DNA from: Adenophora triphylla var. japonica
Lineage: Eukaryota; Streptophyta; Magnoliopsida; Asterales; Campanulaceae
DNA: 64,000 nt
Direction of reading: 5' to 3'
Assembly (NCBI GenBank): GCA_022495995.1
Contig: JAFEMH010004872.1
Location: forward strand, 1-64,000
The position numbers and the translations under genes were made by a program. Below, piece after piece: positions 12,330-22,457 of this stretch (within the stretch, counting starts at the first letter, position 1; each line of letters starts with the position of its first letter). The notes below the pieces were generated by a model. The model was not told the origin of the DNA. It saw only the letters and a program-made list of their open reading frames with translations, and did no database searches.

Positions 12330-12620
12330 ATGCATGATAAAAAAATGACTCTTTAATGAAAAGATGACATTTTTAGGTTGCAAATGATGCTTTTTGATTT
12401 AAAGAAATGATCTTTATGCAAATGATGCATAAAGATTTGATTTTTATACAAATGATGCATTGAAAAAGGGGTTTTGATGCAAAGGATGCGTTTTCATTGA
12501 AAAAAGATTTGATCTTTATATGCAAATGATGCATAAAGATGACATTTTTATTGGAAAATAGGGATTTTAGGTGCAAAGGATGCACCTTTATGAAAAAGAC
12601 TACATTTTTATGACAAATGA
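12330..12620. repeat. Degenerate tandem repeat based on GCAAATGATGCATAAAGAT
   Basis: GCAAATGATGCATAAAGAT is present twice exactly (about 12419 and 12522). Shorter variants such as CAAATGATGC, GCAAAGGATGC and AAAGATGACATTTTTA are scattered throughout, with alternating ATGATGCAT and TTTTTA blocks. The spacing is irregular, so this is a decayed minisatellite within the LTR/leader of element 1. Confidence 0.6.
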
Positions 12621-12958
12621 GGTCTTAATGCATGCAAAGGGGAAAGGGGGTGATAAAGATATGATCTTTATGAATAAATGCCAAGTCCCAAGCAAGATAT
12701 ATGAATGCAATGAGCAAGTATATCAATTAAAATGCAAGGTTAGGGCGTGCGAGGTTACCAATCGTTTCCTTCGCTTCTTCGGACGGAGCTAGGAGGAGAG
12801 GTTCTTCTTGGGTCTTCAAGGAGGAGGGAGATGGCTTCTTGAGCTTCTTCTTCGCCTTCTTGAGCCTTCAAGGGTTTTTCTTCACGTACGGACTTATGGA
12901 GTGTGTGTGTGATTGTTGGTGTTGTTGTTGTTGTTGTTGAAATGGGTAGAGGAGGGCT

Positions 12959-12968
12959 CTATTTATAG
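12959..12968 (-). promoter_or_regulatory. Probable LTR TATA box (element 1)
   Basis: The minus strand reads CTATAAATAG followed by AGCCCTCCTC, a typical plant LTR promoter context. A (TTG)n microsatellite lies just downstream at about 12917-12939. The position suits the U3/R boundary of a minus-strand 5' LTR. Confidence 0.45.
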
Positions 12969-13245
12969 GCGATGCGGATAAGGCTAATGAAGCCGTGCGG
13001 CTGCAGGCTCTTTGCAAATGAGGCCGTGCGGTCTTATCCATTGTGACTCAGCATTCTAGAACCATGCAAGGTGGCATCATTCTAGAAGCTTCTCCCTAAT
13101 TAAGAAAAACGTGTTTTCTTAATTAGGAAGGCTCCTTACAGCCCTAATTTAAATTTGGACTGTTCCCAGGACATTTCAGGAACACTAGGAAGGTCAGGGA
13201 ATTGCAGGAAATTTACCGAAATGTCGGGAAAATTAACCGGAAGGC

Positions 13246-14384
13246 ATGAGCCAGATTTGGGTACTTACACTTACAAAATGTGAAATTTGTGGAGCCTCTA
13301 GATATAAGCAACAAGAAGAAGGGGGTCGCAGTGAAGGTGCGGAAACAAGTGGCAAGAATAAACTTCCCAAGCAGGTAGCGATGAAGAAAGTATGGTATTT
13401 TCCATTAAAGCCAAGGTTTCAAAGGTTGTATTGGTCATCTAAGATTGCGACACTCATGAGATGGCATGCCGAGAAAAGAATAGACGATGGTGTGCTGAGG
13501 CATCCTGCAGAGTCCCGTGCGTGGAAGGGATTCGATGAACGTTATCCATTATTTTCAAGTGAAATTAGGAATGTTAGATTGGGATTAGCATCTGACGGAT
13601 TTAATCCTTTCAGAAAAATTACTATATCTCACAGTACTTGGCCGGTTGTGCTTATGCCATACAATCTTCCACCTTGGTTATGCATGAAACAACCATATTT
13701 CTTCTTGTCGGTGCTTACTCAAGGCCCAAAAGGGCCGGGCAACAAGATTGATGTGTGTATCTCCAACCGTTAATTGATGAGTTAAAGGAATTGTGGGAAG
13801 ATGGTATATCAACTTATGATGCATCAAGGAAAGAGTTGTTTACTTTACGAGCTTCACTATTATGGACAATAAATGACTTTCCTGCATATGCAATGTTGTT
13901 TGGATGGAGCACTAAAGGTGAATATGCTTGCCCTTGTTGCAATGTGAGACCTCAAGCACGATGGTTGGATCATGGTGGGAAGTATTATTATATTGGTCAT
14001 CGACGCTTCTTGCCTAGGAGTCGTGCTTTTCGTAAGTATAAAATCTCTTTTGATGGTACTCATTAAGTGAGAGATAAGCCCAAGTTATTGTTTGGAACAA
14101 AATTGCTTAAACAAGTTGAAAATATGAAAACAGAGTATAAAATAGAAGATGTTATTAAAAAGAGGAAAAGAGAAGAGGGTGAGAAGCAACAAGCCATGTT
14201 GGAGAAGAGAAAGGTTCCTAAGTTGTGTCACAATTGGAAAAAGAGGAGTATCTTCTTTGAGTTGCCATATTGGGCAAATAACCATGTTCGTCATAATCTT
14301 GATGTTATGCACATTGAAAAAAATGTATGTGATAATGTGCTACATACTCTGTTAGGTACTGCGGGGAAAGCAAATGATAATTAG
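13246..14384 (+). pseudogene. CACTA transposase, TNP2-like domain (broken)
   Basis: The segment starts within the N-terminal zinc motif (TKCEICGASRYK). It continues through PLKPRFQRLYWSSKIATLMR, WHAEKRIDDGVLRHPAESRA and ASDGFNPFRK, which are hallmark blocks of the TNP2 transposase that cuts and pastes CACTA DNA. At about 13753-13760 an extra GT in a GTGTGT run shifts the frame, after which the protein continues in the frame from 13755 (YLQPLIDELKELWEDGISTY, then CPCCNV). In-frame stops occur at 14064-14066 (TAA) and 14382-14384 (TAG). The block HNLDVMHIEKNVCDNVLHTL near 14300 is intact. The upstream part is lost at the junction with element 1. Confidence 0.85.
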
Positions 14385-15260
14385 AAAGCAAGGAGAGACC
14401 TAAAAGAGATGAACATTCGGAAACCATTGCATCTACAAATGCTTCGATCTCGCAAAGAAATTATGCCTTCGGCTCAGTTCACAATGAGTATGAAGCATAA
14501 AGACACATTCTTGAAAGTTCTAAAGGGAGTCAAAGTCCCTGATGGCTACTCGTCAAACATATCTCGCTGTGTACATCTAGAAGAAAGAACTATTTGGGGT
14601 CTTAAGAGCCATGACAGTCATATTTTGCTCCAACAACTACTCCCTTTAGCTGTTCGAAAAGCATTGCCTACTTCTGTTGTAAAAGCCATCATTGAGTTGG
14701 CAAATTTCTTTAGGCAATTATCCTCAAAGGCGAATACACTTGCTGATCTCGAAAAGATACAAGATCGGATGGCTGTCACACTATGCGCTCTCGAGAAAAT
14801 ATTCCCACCAAATTTTCTTTTGATGTTATGGAGCACTTGTCGGTGCATTTAGCCGAGGAGGCCTTGCTAGCAGGCCCAATACAATTTCGTTGGATGTATC
14901 CGGTAAAGAGGTACATCCATATTAAATTTACTTTGAAAAAATTTAAATTTCTTTTTACATCTGGTTTAGCATACGTAAATGTTTTTGTAGGTTTCTACTT
15001 ACATTAAAATTATATGTTCGAAATCAAGCCCACCCCGAACCCTCCATAGCTAAGGCAATTGTGGCGGAAGAATGAATGACTTTTTGTACACAATATTTGG
15101 ATGACATGAGACAAAGTCCAATCGTCCTAGAAGAAATGATGATGAAGGTGACGAGTTAGGCCGCTTTGTAGGAAAAGAAGAGGCAATTACCCTTGATTAC
15201 ATCACACGAGTACAAGCGCATAGATATGTGCTTTTCAATACTGAAGATGTTGAACAATAA
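14385..15260 (+). pseudogene. CACTA transposase, DUF4218 part (broken)
   Basis: It continues the TNP2 reading frame after the TAG at 14384. Blocks such as SNISRCVHLEERTIWGLKSH, LLPLAVRKALP, DVMEHLSVHLAEEALLAGPI and FRWMYPVKR define DUF4218. A frameshift at about 14815 is needed to join the last two. An intron with GT-AG borders can be placed from about 14911 (after PVKR) to about 14989, and the following exon reads YVRNQAHPEPSIAKAIVAEE. Further stops follow. The domain is known only as part of CACTA transposases. Confidence 0.8.
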
Positions 15261-15352
15261 CTAGAGTAAGCGATTCCTTACATGAGGCTTACATTCCTTA
15301 TATCTTTTATATTTTAAATTAATACCTAATTCATATTTCCAATATGCTCAGA

Positions 15353-16268
15353 ATGCATCGTGCACATTTGAGGGAGACACTACCTCGTAATCAACGACAT
15401 CTTATAGAGAAAGAACATAATGATAAGTTTGTTAGCTGGTTTAAGGATTATGTAAGTATGAAACAACATTCATATGATACTTTCTATTTATTGTTTTAAA
15501 TATTTTCTTATTAAATTTTGTTTTTTATAAAAGGTATGCATGATGAAAGATGTAGTGCCCGAAAGAATTAAAAGTCTTGCATTGGGTCCTCATATGGATG
15601 CGAGGCGGTTTAAGTCTTACATAATAAATGGTTTTCGATTTCGAGTGAAGGATGTCGATAGACGGAGGAAAACTCAAAATAGTGGAGTCATGCTAAATGC
15701 AAGTGTGACAAGTTTTGCAAGCCGAAAGGATAATAATCCCATTGTAGGGGATGTTAACTTCTATGGGGAGTTGATTGAGATCCTTGAAATTCGTTATAGC
15801 ATCTCAATAAGATTTGAATTGTTTAAATGTGATTGGGTTGATAACCGGACAGGTAACATGGAAGATGAGCAAAAATTTACTCTTGTAAACTTCAATCATA
15901 AGTTGTATAAGGATAATCGAGTTGGTGATGAACCATTCATATTAGCATCTCAAGCTGAGCAAGTTTGGTATGCTAAAGATCCTATAGAAAGTGATTGGAA
16001 AGTTGTGATGATGATTACACCAAGAGATAGTTTTGACATATATTCAAATGATGATAAACAAGTTTCAGATTCGATTCCACAATTGGTACCATTTTGCTCA
16101 CAAGATCTGGATGAAAATGTTGCTAACGAAGAAGCACTGTGGGCGCGAGAGGGAGTTGATGGGGTCGAGATTGAAACTACTAATATAAATGATGTTGATG
16201 TTGATATGGCCGATAATGATGATGTTGATATGGCTGATAATGATGATGATCAAGAATTCGTGCTTTAG
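15353..16268 (+). pseudogene. CACTA transposase C-terminal part with DUF4216
   Basis: A short exon near 15354-15451 encodes RNQRHLIEKEHNDKFVSWFK and ends at a good donor, GTAAGTATG. The next exon, from about 15534 to 16268, is open for 240 codons. It begins SLALGPHMDARRFKSYIING and contains the DUF4216 core (FYGELIEILEIRYSISIRFE, VWYAKDPIESDWKVVM), then an acidic Asp/Asn repeat tail, DVDMADNDDVDMADNDDDQ. This C-terminal exon is intact; the gene as a whole is not. The tail's final bases are duplicated at 23253. Confidence 0.8.
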
Positions 16269-18554
16269 ATTAGAGATTGTATTTGGTGATTGCCGGTTGA
16301 TAATAATATTCTTGCCCTCTGCCCGTGGACGTAGCCAAGTTGGTGAACCATGTATATCATTGTGTTGTGTGATTGATTTATTTTCTATCTTCTACATAGA
16401 CTCTGTTATAACAAGGCGAGCGTTGTGTTGTGAAACCATGACACATTCATAATATAATGCACCTGTGATGAGTTTGCTATGGTGGATACATAGACATACA
16501 AGAAATGATCATTTGAGAAATGAGGTGATTAGGGAAAAGTAGAAGGTATTGGATTTATGGTCTAATCGAGGTGTGAGAGATAAGGACTTTTACACCATGG
16601 ACCCCGGACTGGACTCAAGACACTAATTTACAATGTTATCGGTATATATATGTCATTTGTTTCGGCTTTTCAAATATTCGTACACGCTCATTCAAGTGTC
16701 CCGGTTAGCCCCATGCCTTAACATTAAAGTTGTTCATAATAATTTTTTGATCGCGATAACATTTTTGAAGCAATTAGGCGTGTACTACTTTATTGACCGA
16801 GAGTTGTGTTGTGAAACCGTGACACGTTCATAATATGAATGTGGCACTAGGGTGGATACATATGCATACAAGAATGATCATTTATGGAATGAGGTGATCA
16901 AAGGAAAAGTAAAAGGTTTTAGATTGTCAAACGGCCAATTAAGTTAGGGTTTATAGGTCAATTTTCTTTCTAGGTCGGATGTTTAGGCTTAAACTAATTT
17001 AAGGATTTATCGAGGGGTGCGAGATTGGGGATTCTACACCCTGGACCCCGGACGGGATTCAAAACACTAATTTAGTATGTTACAGTATATATATGTGATT
17101 CCAAATTATTACTCCATCATTTTCTAAATGGATGTTCAAATTCAAGAAATTTTGGCCCCACAATGAATCACTTTTGAAAACATATTTGTCCCTAATTTTC
17201 TTTTAAAATTTTATTCATTTGCTATTGCAAATCTAAATGTTTACATAGTAGATAACAAGAATATTGACGCATCTTAGCTTTTAAAATATATAAAAAACAC
17301 ACATTTTCAGATTGTTCCTTAAAAGAAAATTTTGACATTTAATATAGGGACGAAGAGAGTATCATATAATCCATTACTCTTTATCATGTTTCATAAATAC
17401 TATCACGATCCAAAACCCGCGGATATCCAGGACACCTGAATACGTGCGTACGATATTTGAAGAGGCAGAATTTAAAAAATTATTGTTTCTCCCAAGTTCG
17501 GGGGAATTATCAAATTCGGGTCTAAAGATGTTTTTTTTTGTAAATTTGGGTCTAATCTTAGGATTTTGTTGATTTAGGGTCTTAGTATTACGTGTAGAAT
17601 GATAATTGTAACACCAAATAATTTGAGTTAAGTTGCATGTGAATTGCATACGATGAGTTAACGAATTTTCTTACGTTTCCGTAAGAAAATCCTAAAATGA
17701 CCAATACTGCTAACTCAGGACTCTAAATTAACCAAAGCAAAAGATCAGGGCCCACATTGTGAATACCTCTTAAACTTTGGACCCTAAAATACTGTTTGCC
17801 CAGGAAAATAATAATCTTGAAGTTGCAATGAGTGGCACAATTGTTTATTATATGTGAGCCAATGATTTTACCATTTGCTTAAAAATTAACAAGGTGATGT
17901 GAAAAAAAGATGCCAAAACTACAATTTACAGCTCTCTAATTATGCCTTGCTAACTGTGTGGCCAAGTCAGTTCTCCTAGCTGTTAAGTAAAGAAATTAAC
18001 TCATAATCTTGTCAAGCAAGAAGTGATATCATTGAATAACTCCTCTTTGCATGGAATTGTCAAACCACCCATTGGGTGATCGAACCCAAATTCTTCCTCA
18101 GCTTGACTTAGCAAGTCCTGGAATAGAGGTTTACTCAAGAATGTTAAAGGAATCACAAATCTTTTCCTTTCCTGGTCTCCCACATATACTGCCAAATACC
18201 CTTTCGGTACATCTGCGGATGTGGGTGTTTTGTTGTTTGTGTTAAATGATGGCCTTCTGAGAAGCTTCATAGCTGGAAGGATCCGAGGCATACGGATAGC
18301 CATGATATTGCAAGGATATATTCTGATGATTTAACAAGGAAGAAGAAGAAAATATGTCAAAAAGGACTTTGGGTGAGAACTGTTGTAAAGAGATTGTGAT
18401 CAGGATTTGTTTGTTGATGAGATGAGCTTTGTGGGTACTTATAGATGTTACCGGAATGTCTAGGATTCTTGTAATTGGAAATGAGGACTGTGAGAAACAA
18501 TAACATGTGAAATACCACATGGTTTTGTATTCCAACTTATCGTCAAGAATTCAT
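16247..18554. repeat. Direct repeat, copy 1 (2308 bp; copy 2 at 23253-25560)
   Basis: From the end of the CACTA coding exon to just inside the SAUR promoter, this sequence is repeated at 23253-25560 with a constant offset of 7006 bp at both ends. The copies differ by scattered substitutions and small indels that cancel out. The segment holds about 1.7 kb of non-coding DNA and the minus-strand SAUR with 250 bp of its promoter. Within it, two diverged blocks (about 16420-16665 and 16795-17100) resemble each other; both contain TTGTGTTGTGAAACC, ATGATCATTT and CACTAATTTA. Confidence 0.85.
18001..18303 (-). CDS. SAUR-family auxin-responsive protein, copy A (minus)
   Basis: This is an intronless 100-codon gene encoding a SAUR (small auxin up RNA) protein. 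The SAUR domain covers about residues 30-95, with [40 protein letters not shown] and LTIPC. SAURs of this SAUR19/20 type typically inhibit PP2C-D phosphatases at the plasma membrane, keep the proton pump active and promote cell expansion. The N-terminus [11 protein letters not shown] is typical of the clade. It differs from copy B by Met instead of Lys at residue 12 (ATG for AAG). A TATA box (CTATAAGT on the minus strand) lies at about 18438-18445, 135 bp upstream of the ATG. It is transcribed away from the plus-strand SAUR at 19057. Length and domain are normal, so it is probably functional. Confidence 0.93.
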   Translation of the reverse strand: MAIRMPRILPAMKLLRRPSFNTNNKTPTSADVPKGYLAVYVGDQERKRFVIPLTFLSKPLFQDLLSQAEEEFGFDHPMGGLTIPCKEELFNDITSCLTRL

Positions 18555-19056
18555 GATAATTGATAGCTCAACAACTGACCCCTTGTGAGGCATACTGATG
18601 ATGGTTTTGTATACCAATCCTCCAGACATACTGACCCCTTGTGAGGCAAAACCATGTGCTATGCTCTTCAGGCTGAGATTGTATCCTGATGATGGCCACC
18701 CTAAATTTTATGTAAGCACAACTTGGTGCTACCAACAACTGAATTATGTAAATATATATACTTTAATCTTCAGCAGAACATAGCCACATTGTTGATTATT
18801 AGTTGGCAAAACAAAACCATGTGTTATTGCCTTTAACTTTCCCATCATCCAACCGCATAAGTCTCATCTCTCAACCATTCTTCTTTATGAAATATCACCT
18901 GTTTACCCTCACTTCTATATATACCACCATATCATTAGTCTTAGAACCAACACATCCACACAGCTTACATCAACACAGCGAAAATTTCTATACTTTCTTC
19001 TGCAATATTTTTCTCTTTGCTACAGAATTATTAGAAGAAGATTCCCTTGTAGAAAT
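18304..19056. promoter_or_regulatory. Shared divergent promoter region of SAUR pair A
   Basis: These 753 bp separate two head-to-head SAUR genes. There are TATA-like boxes at 18438-18445 (minus gene) and TATATATA at 18916-18923 (plus gene). A CACATG-type motif recurs in both orientations: CCACATGGTTTTGTAT at 18515, its shorter form ATGGTTTTGTAT at 18601, and CAAAACCATGTG at 18647 and 18812. A 56-bp spaced repeat of CTGACCCCTTGTGAGGCA lies at 18575 and 18631. No clear TGTCTC auxin element is seen. The region is conserved in unit B. Confidence 0.6.
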
Positions 19057-19356
19057 ATGGCTATTCGCATGCCTCGAATCATTCCAGCAAAGAAAATCCT
19101 TAGACAGTTTTCAGTCACCGCAAATCATGCAGCTTCAACAACCTCTGATGTGCCAAAGGGCTATCTCGCAGTTTATGTTGGAGAAGAGGAAAAGAAGAGA
19201 TTTGTAGTTCCAATATCAATCTTGAACCAACCTTTGTTTCAAGAACTTCTAGGTCAAGCTGAAGAAGAATTTGGGTTTGACCACCCAATGGGTGGTCTAA
19301 CCATTCCATGTAGAGAGGACTTATTCATTGATCTCACTTCTCAATTGAGGTTCTGA
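19057..19356 (+). CDS. SAUR-family auxin-responsive protein, copy A (plus)
   Basis: An intronless 99-codon SAUR gene. The N-terminus [15 protein letters not shown] is followed by a short variable linker and the SAUR domain ([46 protein letters not shown]). It is about 70% identical to its divergent partner, so the pair is itself an older duplication. The ATG at 19057 is chosen because the conserved N-terminus starts there and a TATA box lies 134 bp upstream. A longer overlapping frame from 18803 is an out-of-frame shadow. The protein is identical to that of copy B. Expected role as for SAUR19-type proteins: auxin-induced growth through PP2C-D inhibition. Confidence 0.93.
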   Translation: MAIRMPRIIPAKKILRQFSVTANHAASTTSDVPKGYLAVYVGEEEKKRFVVPISILNQPLFQELLGQAEEEFGFDHPMGGLTIPCREDLFIDLTSQLRF

Positions 19357-20463
19357 GTTACGAAACTACTAGTTTAGGATTGTTGTTTTGTATAGAAATT
19401 ATCCCCCTAAGAAGAGTTCTAGGAGAGGATTTAAGTTCCTGACATAAAAATTTATTGATAGAAGACATTGCCATTTTTTCTACATCATTCTCTGTCAGTT
19501 TCACTATGTTCCTAACTGCTAGCTAGCTTTACTTTATGCTTCTAATTTTATAGTTTTGGTCATAGAGATTAAGGTGCCCATTATGACTAGTCGAGAAGAG
19601 CATGCACAATTGTCTGTAACACGTTAGGACAAATTTAGTGACACCAGCCAAAAATATATTGTGAGACTTGTTGTTTAGAGTTTGTGAGGATTTGTTTGAA
19701 AATCTAAGGAAGTTTGTTAATGAAATCAAGTGTTACCCACTAGGGCACAGTGAAATAATGGATGTTTCCTTTAGTTGTATTTAACCTCACATATAATTAG
19801 GTAGCTGCAAAAGCTTCAAAATAGCGTAAACATTCGAATTTACGCCTGGCCTATTTGAAACACTACGTAGGAAGGCCTCTGTTGTTGGTTTGTAGTAACC
19901 AAAGTAAATTAAATTAGCCTAAACGAATGTCAAAAAGGACAAACTGCATTTTAGGGTCCAGAGTTTGAGGGGTATTCACAATGTGGGCCTGATCTTTTTT
20001 TTGTAAATTTGGGTCTAATCTTAGGATTTTGTTGATTTAGGGTCTTAGTATTACGTGTAGAATGATAATTGTAACACCAAATAATCTGAGTTAAGTTGCA
20101 TGTGAATTGCATATGATGACTTAACGAATTTTCTTACGTTTCCGTAAGAAAATCCTAAAATGACCAATATTGCTAACTCAGGACTCTAAATTGACCAAAG
20201 CAAAAGATCAGGGCCCACATTGAGAATACCTCTTAAACTTTGGACCCTAAAATACTGTTTGCCCAGGAAAATAATAATCTTGAAGTTGCAATGAGTGGCA
20301 CAATTGTTTATTATATGTGAGCCAATGATTTTACCATTTGCTTAAAAATTAACAAGGTGATGTGAAAAAAAGAAGCCAAAACTACAATTTACAGCTCTCT
20401 AATTATGCCTTGCTAACTGTGTGGCCAAGTCAGTTCTCCTAGCTGTTAAGTAAAGAAATTAAC

Positions 20464-20766
20464 TCATAATCTTGTCAAGCAAGAAGTGATATCATTGAAT
20501 AACTCCTCTTTGCATGGAATTGTCAAACCACCCATTGGGTGATCGAACCCAAATTCTTCCTCAGCTTGACTTAGCAAGTCCTGGAATAGAGGTTTACTCA
20601 AGAATGTTAAAGGAATCACAAATCTTTTCCTTTCCTGGTCTCCCACATATACTGCCAAATACCCTTTCGGTACATCTGCGGATGTGGGTGTTTTGTTGTT
20701 TGTGTTAAATGATGGCCTTCTGAGAAGCTTCTTAGCTGGAAGGATCCGAGGCATACGGATAGCCAT
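20464..20766 (-). CDS. SAUR-family auxin-responsive protein, copy B (minus)
   Basis: This is a 100-codon SAUR gene in tandem unit B, the counterpart of the gene at 18001-18303. The only visible protein difference is Lys at residue 12 (AKKLLRR), which agrees with the third copy at 25055 and with the family, so copy A carries the derived change. The SAUR domain and the C-terminal CLTRL are intact. Its promoter is conserved, with the TATA-like box about 135 bp upstream of the ATG. Probably functional. Confidence 0.93.
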   Translation of the reverse strand: MAIRMPRILPAKKLLRRPSFNTNNKTPTSADVPKGYLAVYVGDQERKRFVIPLTFLSKPLFQDLLSQAEEEFGFDHPMGGLTIPCKEELFNDITSCLTRL

Positions 20767-21519
20767 GATATTGCAAGGATATATTCTTATGATTTAACAA
20801 GGAAGAAGAAGAAAATATGTCAAAAAGGACTTTGGGTGAGAACTGTTGTAAAGAGATTGTGATCAGGATTTGTTTGTTGATGAGATGAGCTTTGTGGGTA
20901 CTTATAGATGTTACCGGAATGTCTAGGATTCTTGAAATTGGAAATGAGGACTGTGAGAAACAATAACATGTGAAATACCACATGGTTTTGTATTCCAACT
21001 TATCGTCAAGAATTCATGATAATTGATAGCTCAACTACTGACCCCTTGTGAGGCATACTGATGATGGTTTTGTATACCAATCCTCCAGACATACTGACCC
21101 CTTGTGAGGCAAAACCATGTGCTATGCTCTTCAGGCTGAGATTGTATCCTGATGATGGCCACCCTAAATTTTATGTAAGCACAACTTGGTGCTACCAACA
21201 ACTGAATTATGTAAATATATATACTTTAATCTTCAGCAGAACATAGCCACATTGTTGATTATTAGTTGGCAAAACAAAACCATGTGTTATTGCCTTTAAC
21301 TTTCCCATCATCCAACCGCATAAGTCTCATCTCTCAACCATTCTTCTTTATGAAATATCACCTGTTTACCCTCACTTCTATATATACCACCATATCATTA
21401 GTCTTAGAACCAACACATCCACACAGCTTACATCAACACAACTAAAATTTCTATACTTTCTTCTGCAATATTTTTCTCTTTGCTACAGAATTATTAGAAG
21501 AAGATTCCCTAGTAGAAAT
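20767..21519. promoter_or_regulatory. Shared divergent promoter region of SAUR pair B
   Basis: This copy of the 18304-19056 region sits 2463 bp downstream. The TATA boxes (plus gene at about 21379-21386), the CACATG/CATGTG motifs and the CTGACCCCTTGTGAGGCA repeat are all retained. A few substitutions separate it from copy A (for example GAAATTGG for GTAATTGG near 20937). Confidence 0.6.
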
Positions 21520-21819
21520 ATGGCTATTCGCATGCCTCGAATCATTCCAGCAAAGAAAATCCTTAGACAGTTTTCAGTCACCGCAAATCATGCAGCTTCA
21601 ACAACCTCTGATGTGCCAAAGGGCTATCTCGCAGTTTATGTTGGAGAAGAGGAAAAGAAGAGATTTGTAGTTCCAATATCAATCTTGAACCAACCTTTGT
21701 TTCAAGAACTTCTAGGTCAAGCTGAAGAAGAATTTGGGTTTGACCACCCAATGGGTGGTCTAACCATTCCATGTAGAGAGGACTTATTCATTGATCTCAC
21801 TTCTCAATTGAGGTTCTGA
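21520..21819 (+). CDS. SAUR-family auxin-responsive protein, copy B (plus)
   Basis: This 99-codon SAUR gene is identical in protein sequence to the gene at 19057-19356. It lies in tandem unit B, divergent from the gene at 20464-20766. It has the complete SAUR domain with [10 protein letters not shown] near the end. The identical coding sequences with slightly diverged flanks fit a very recent duplication. Probably functional and dosage-additive with copy A. Confidence 0.93.
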   Translation: MAIRMPRIIPAKKILRQFSVTANHAASTTSDVPKGYLAVYVGEEEKKRFVVPISILNQPLFQELLGQAEEEFGFDHPMGGLTIPCREDLFIDLTSQLRF

Positions 21820-22457
21820 GTTACGAAACTACTAGTTTAGGATTGTTGTTTTGTATAGAAATTATCCCCCTAAGAAGAGTTCTAGGAGAGGATTTAAGTT
21901 CCTGACATAAAAATTTATTGATAGAAGACATTGCCATTTTTTCTACATCATTCTGTCAGTTTCACTATGTTCCTAACTGCTAGCTAGCTTTACTTTATGC
22001 TTCTAATTTTATAGTTTTGGTCATAGAGATTAAGGTGCCCATTATGACTAGTCGAGAAGAGCATGCACAATTGTCTGTAACACGTTGGGACAAATTTAGT
22101 GACACCAGCCGAAAATATATTGTGAGACTTGATGTTTAGAGTATGTGAGGATTTGTTTGAAAATCTAAGGAAGTTTGTTAATGAAATCAAGTGTTACCCA
22201 CTAGGGCACGGTGAAATAATGGATGTTTCCTTTAGTTGTATTTAACCTCACATATAATTAGGTAGCTGCAAAAGCTTCAAAATAGCGTAAACATTCGAAT
22301 TTACGCCTGGCCTATTTGAAACACTACGTAGGAAGGCCTCTGTTGTTGGTTTGTAGTAACCAAAGTAAATTAAATTAGCCTAAACGAATGTCAAAAAGGA
22401 CAAACTGCATTTTAGGGTCCAGAGTTTGAGGGGTATTCACAATGTGGGCCTGATCTT

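Larger units (their letters stand above)
1..13245 (-). mobile_element. Decayed Tat-lineage Ty3/gypsy LTR retrotransposon (element 1)
   Basis: On the minus strand, fragments of gag-pol can be read in the order expected for Ty3/gypsy: reverse transcriptase (about 8.4 to 7.9 kb), RNase H (7.5 to 6.75 kb) and integrase (6.56 to 5.5 kb). All are broken by frameshifts and stops. A second RNase H-like segment after the first points to the Tat/Ogre group. A plus-strand coding remnant at 0.9-4.75 kb sits where Tat elements can carry an antisense ORF. The right edge is placed near 13245, where CACTA transposase sequence begins abruptly; the minus-strand LTR would start TGCCTTCC there. I could not find a matching second LTR, so the left end is probably outside the window. 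Base composition is GC-richer than the AT-rich SAUR region. Confidence 0.7.
13246..16268 (+). mobile_element. CACTA (En/Spm) transposon remnant, transposase part
   Basis: The coding segments appear in the order TNP2-type transposase domain, DUF4218, then DUF4216, which is the standard order of plant CACTA transposases. Introns can still be placed, but frameshifts and stops break the gene. The 5' end is cut at about 13246 by element 1. No CACTA terminal inverted repeat is seen next to it. The last bases of its coding region (from 16247) are also the start of a segment duplicated at 23253. Confidence 0.8.
17534..19996. repeat. Tandem duplication unit A (2463 bp) with divergent SAUR pair
   Basis: The sequence starting TTTTTTTGTAAATTTGGGTC at about 17534 and ending GGGCCTGATCTT at 19996 is repeated immediately downstream as unit B. 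The offset between all matched landmarks (both SAUR genes and both ends) is 2463 bp. The junction lies in a run of T. The two units differ at only a few positions per kilobase, so the duplication is recent or the copies are being homogenised. Confidence 0.9.
19997..22457. repeat. Tandem duplication unit B with divergent SAUR pair
   Basis: This is the second head-to-tail copy. It begins in the T run at 19997 and ends with GGGCCTGATCTT at 22457, after which the sequence diverges (CCCCTTTGAG). It is 2 bp shorter than unit A because of a small deletion at about 21952. It carries the same minus-strand and plus-strand SAUR genes at the same relative positions. Confidence 0.9.

Noticed and set aside
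18051..18245. A 64-codon plus-strand frame repeated in all three SAUR copies
   Set aside because: It is the antisense shadow of the conserved minus-strand SAUR coding sequence; conservation is explained by the real gene.
18803..19207. A 134-codon plus-strand frame overlapping the start of the SAUR gene
   Set aside because: It is out of frame with the conserved SAUR domain, covers the promoter and 5' UTR, and is not open in unit B to the same extent. It is a shadow frame.
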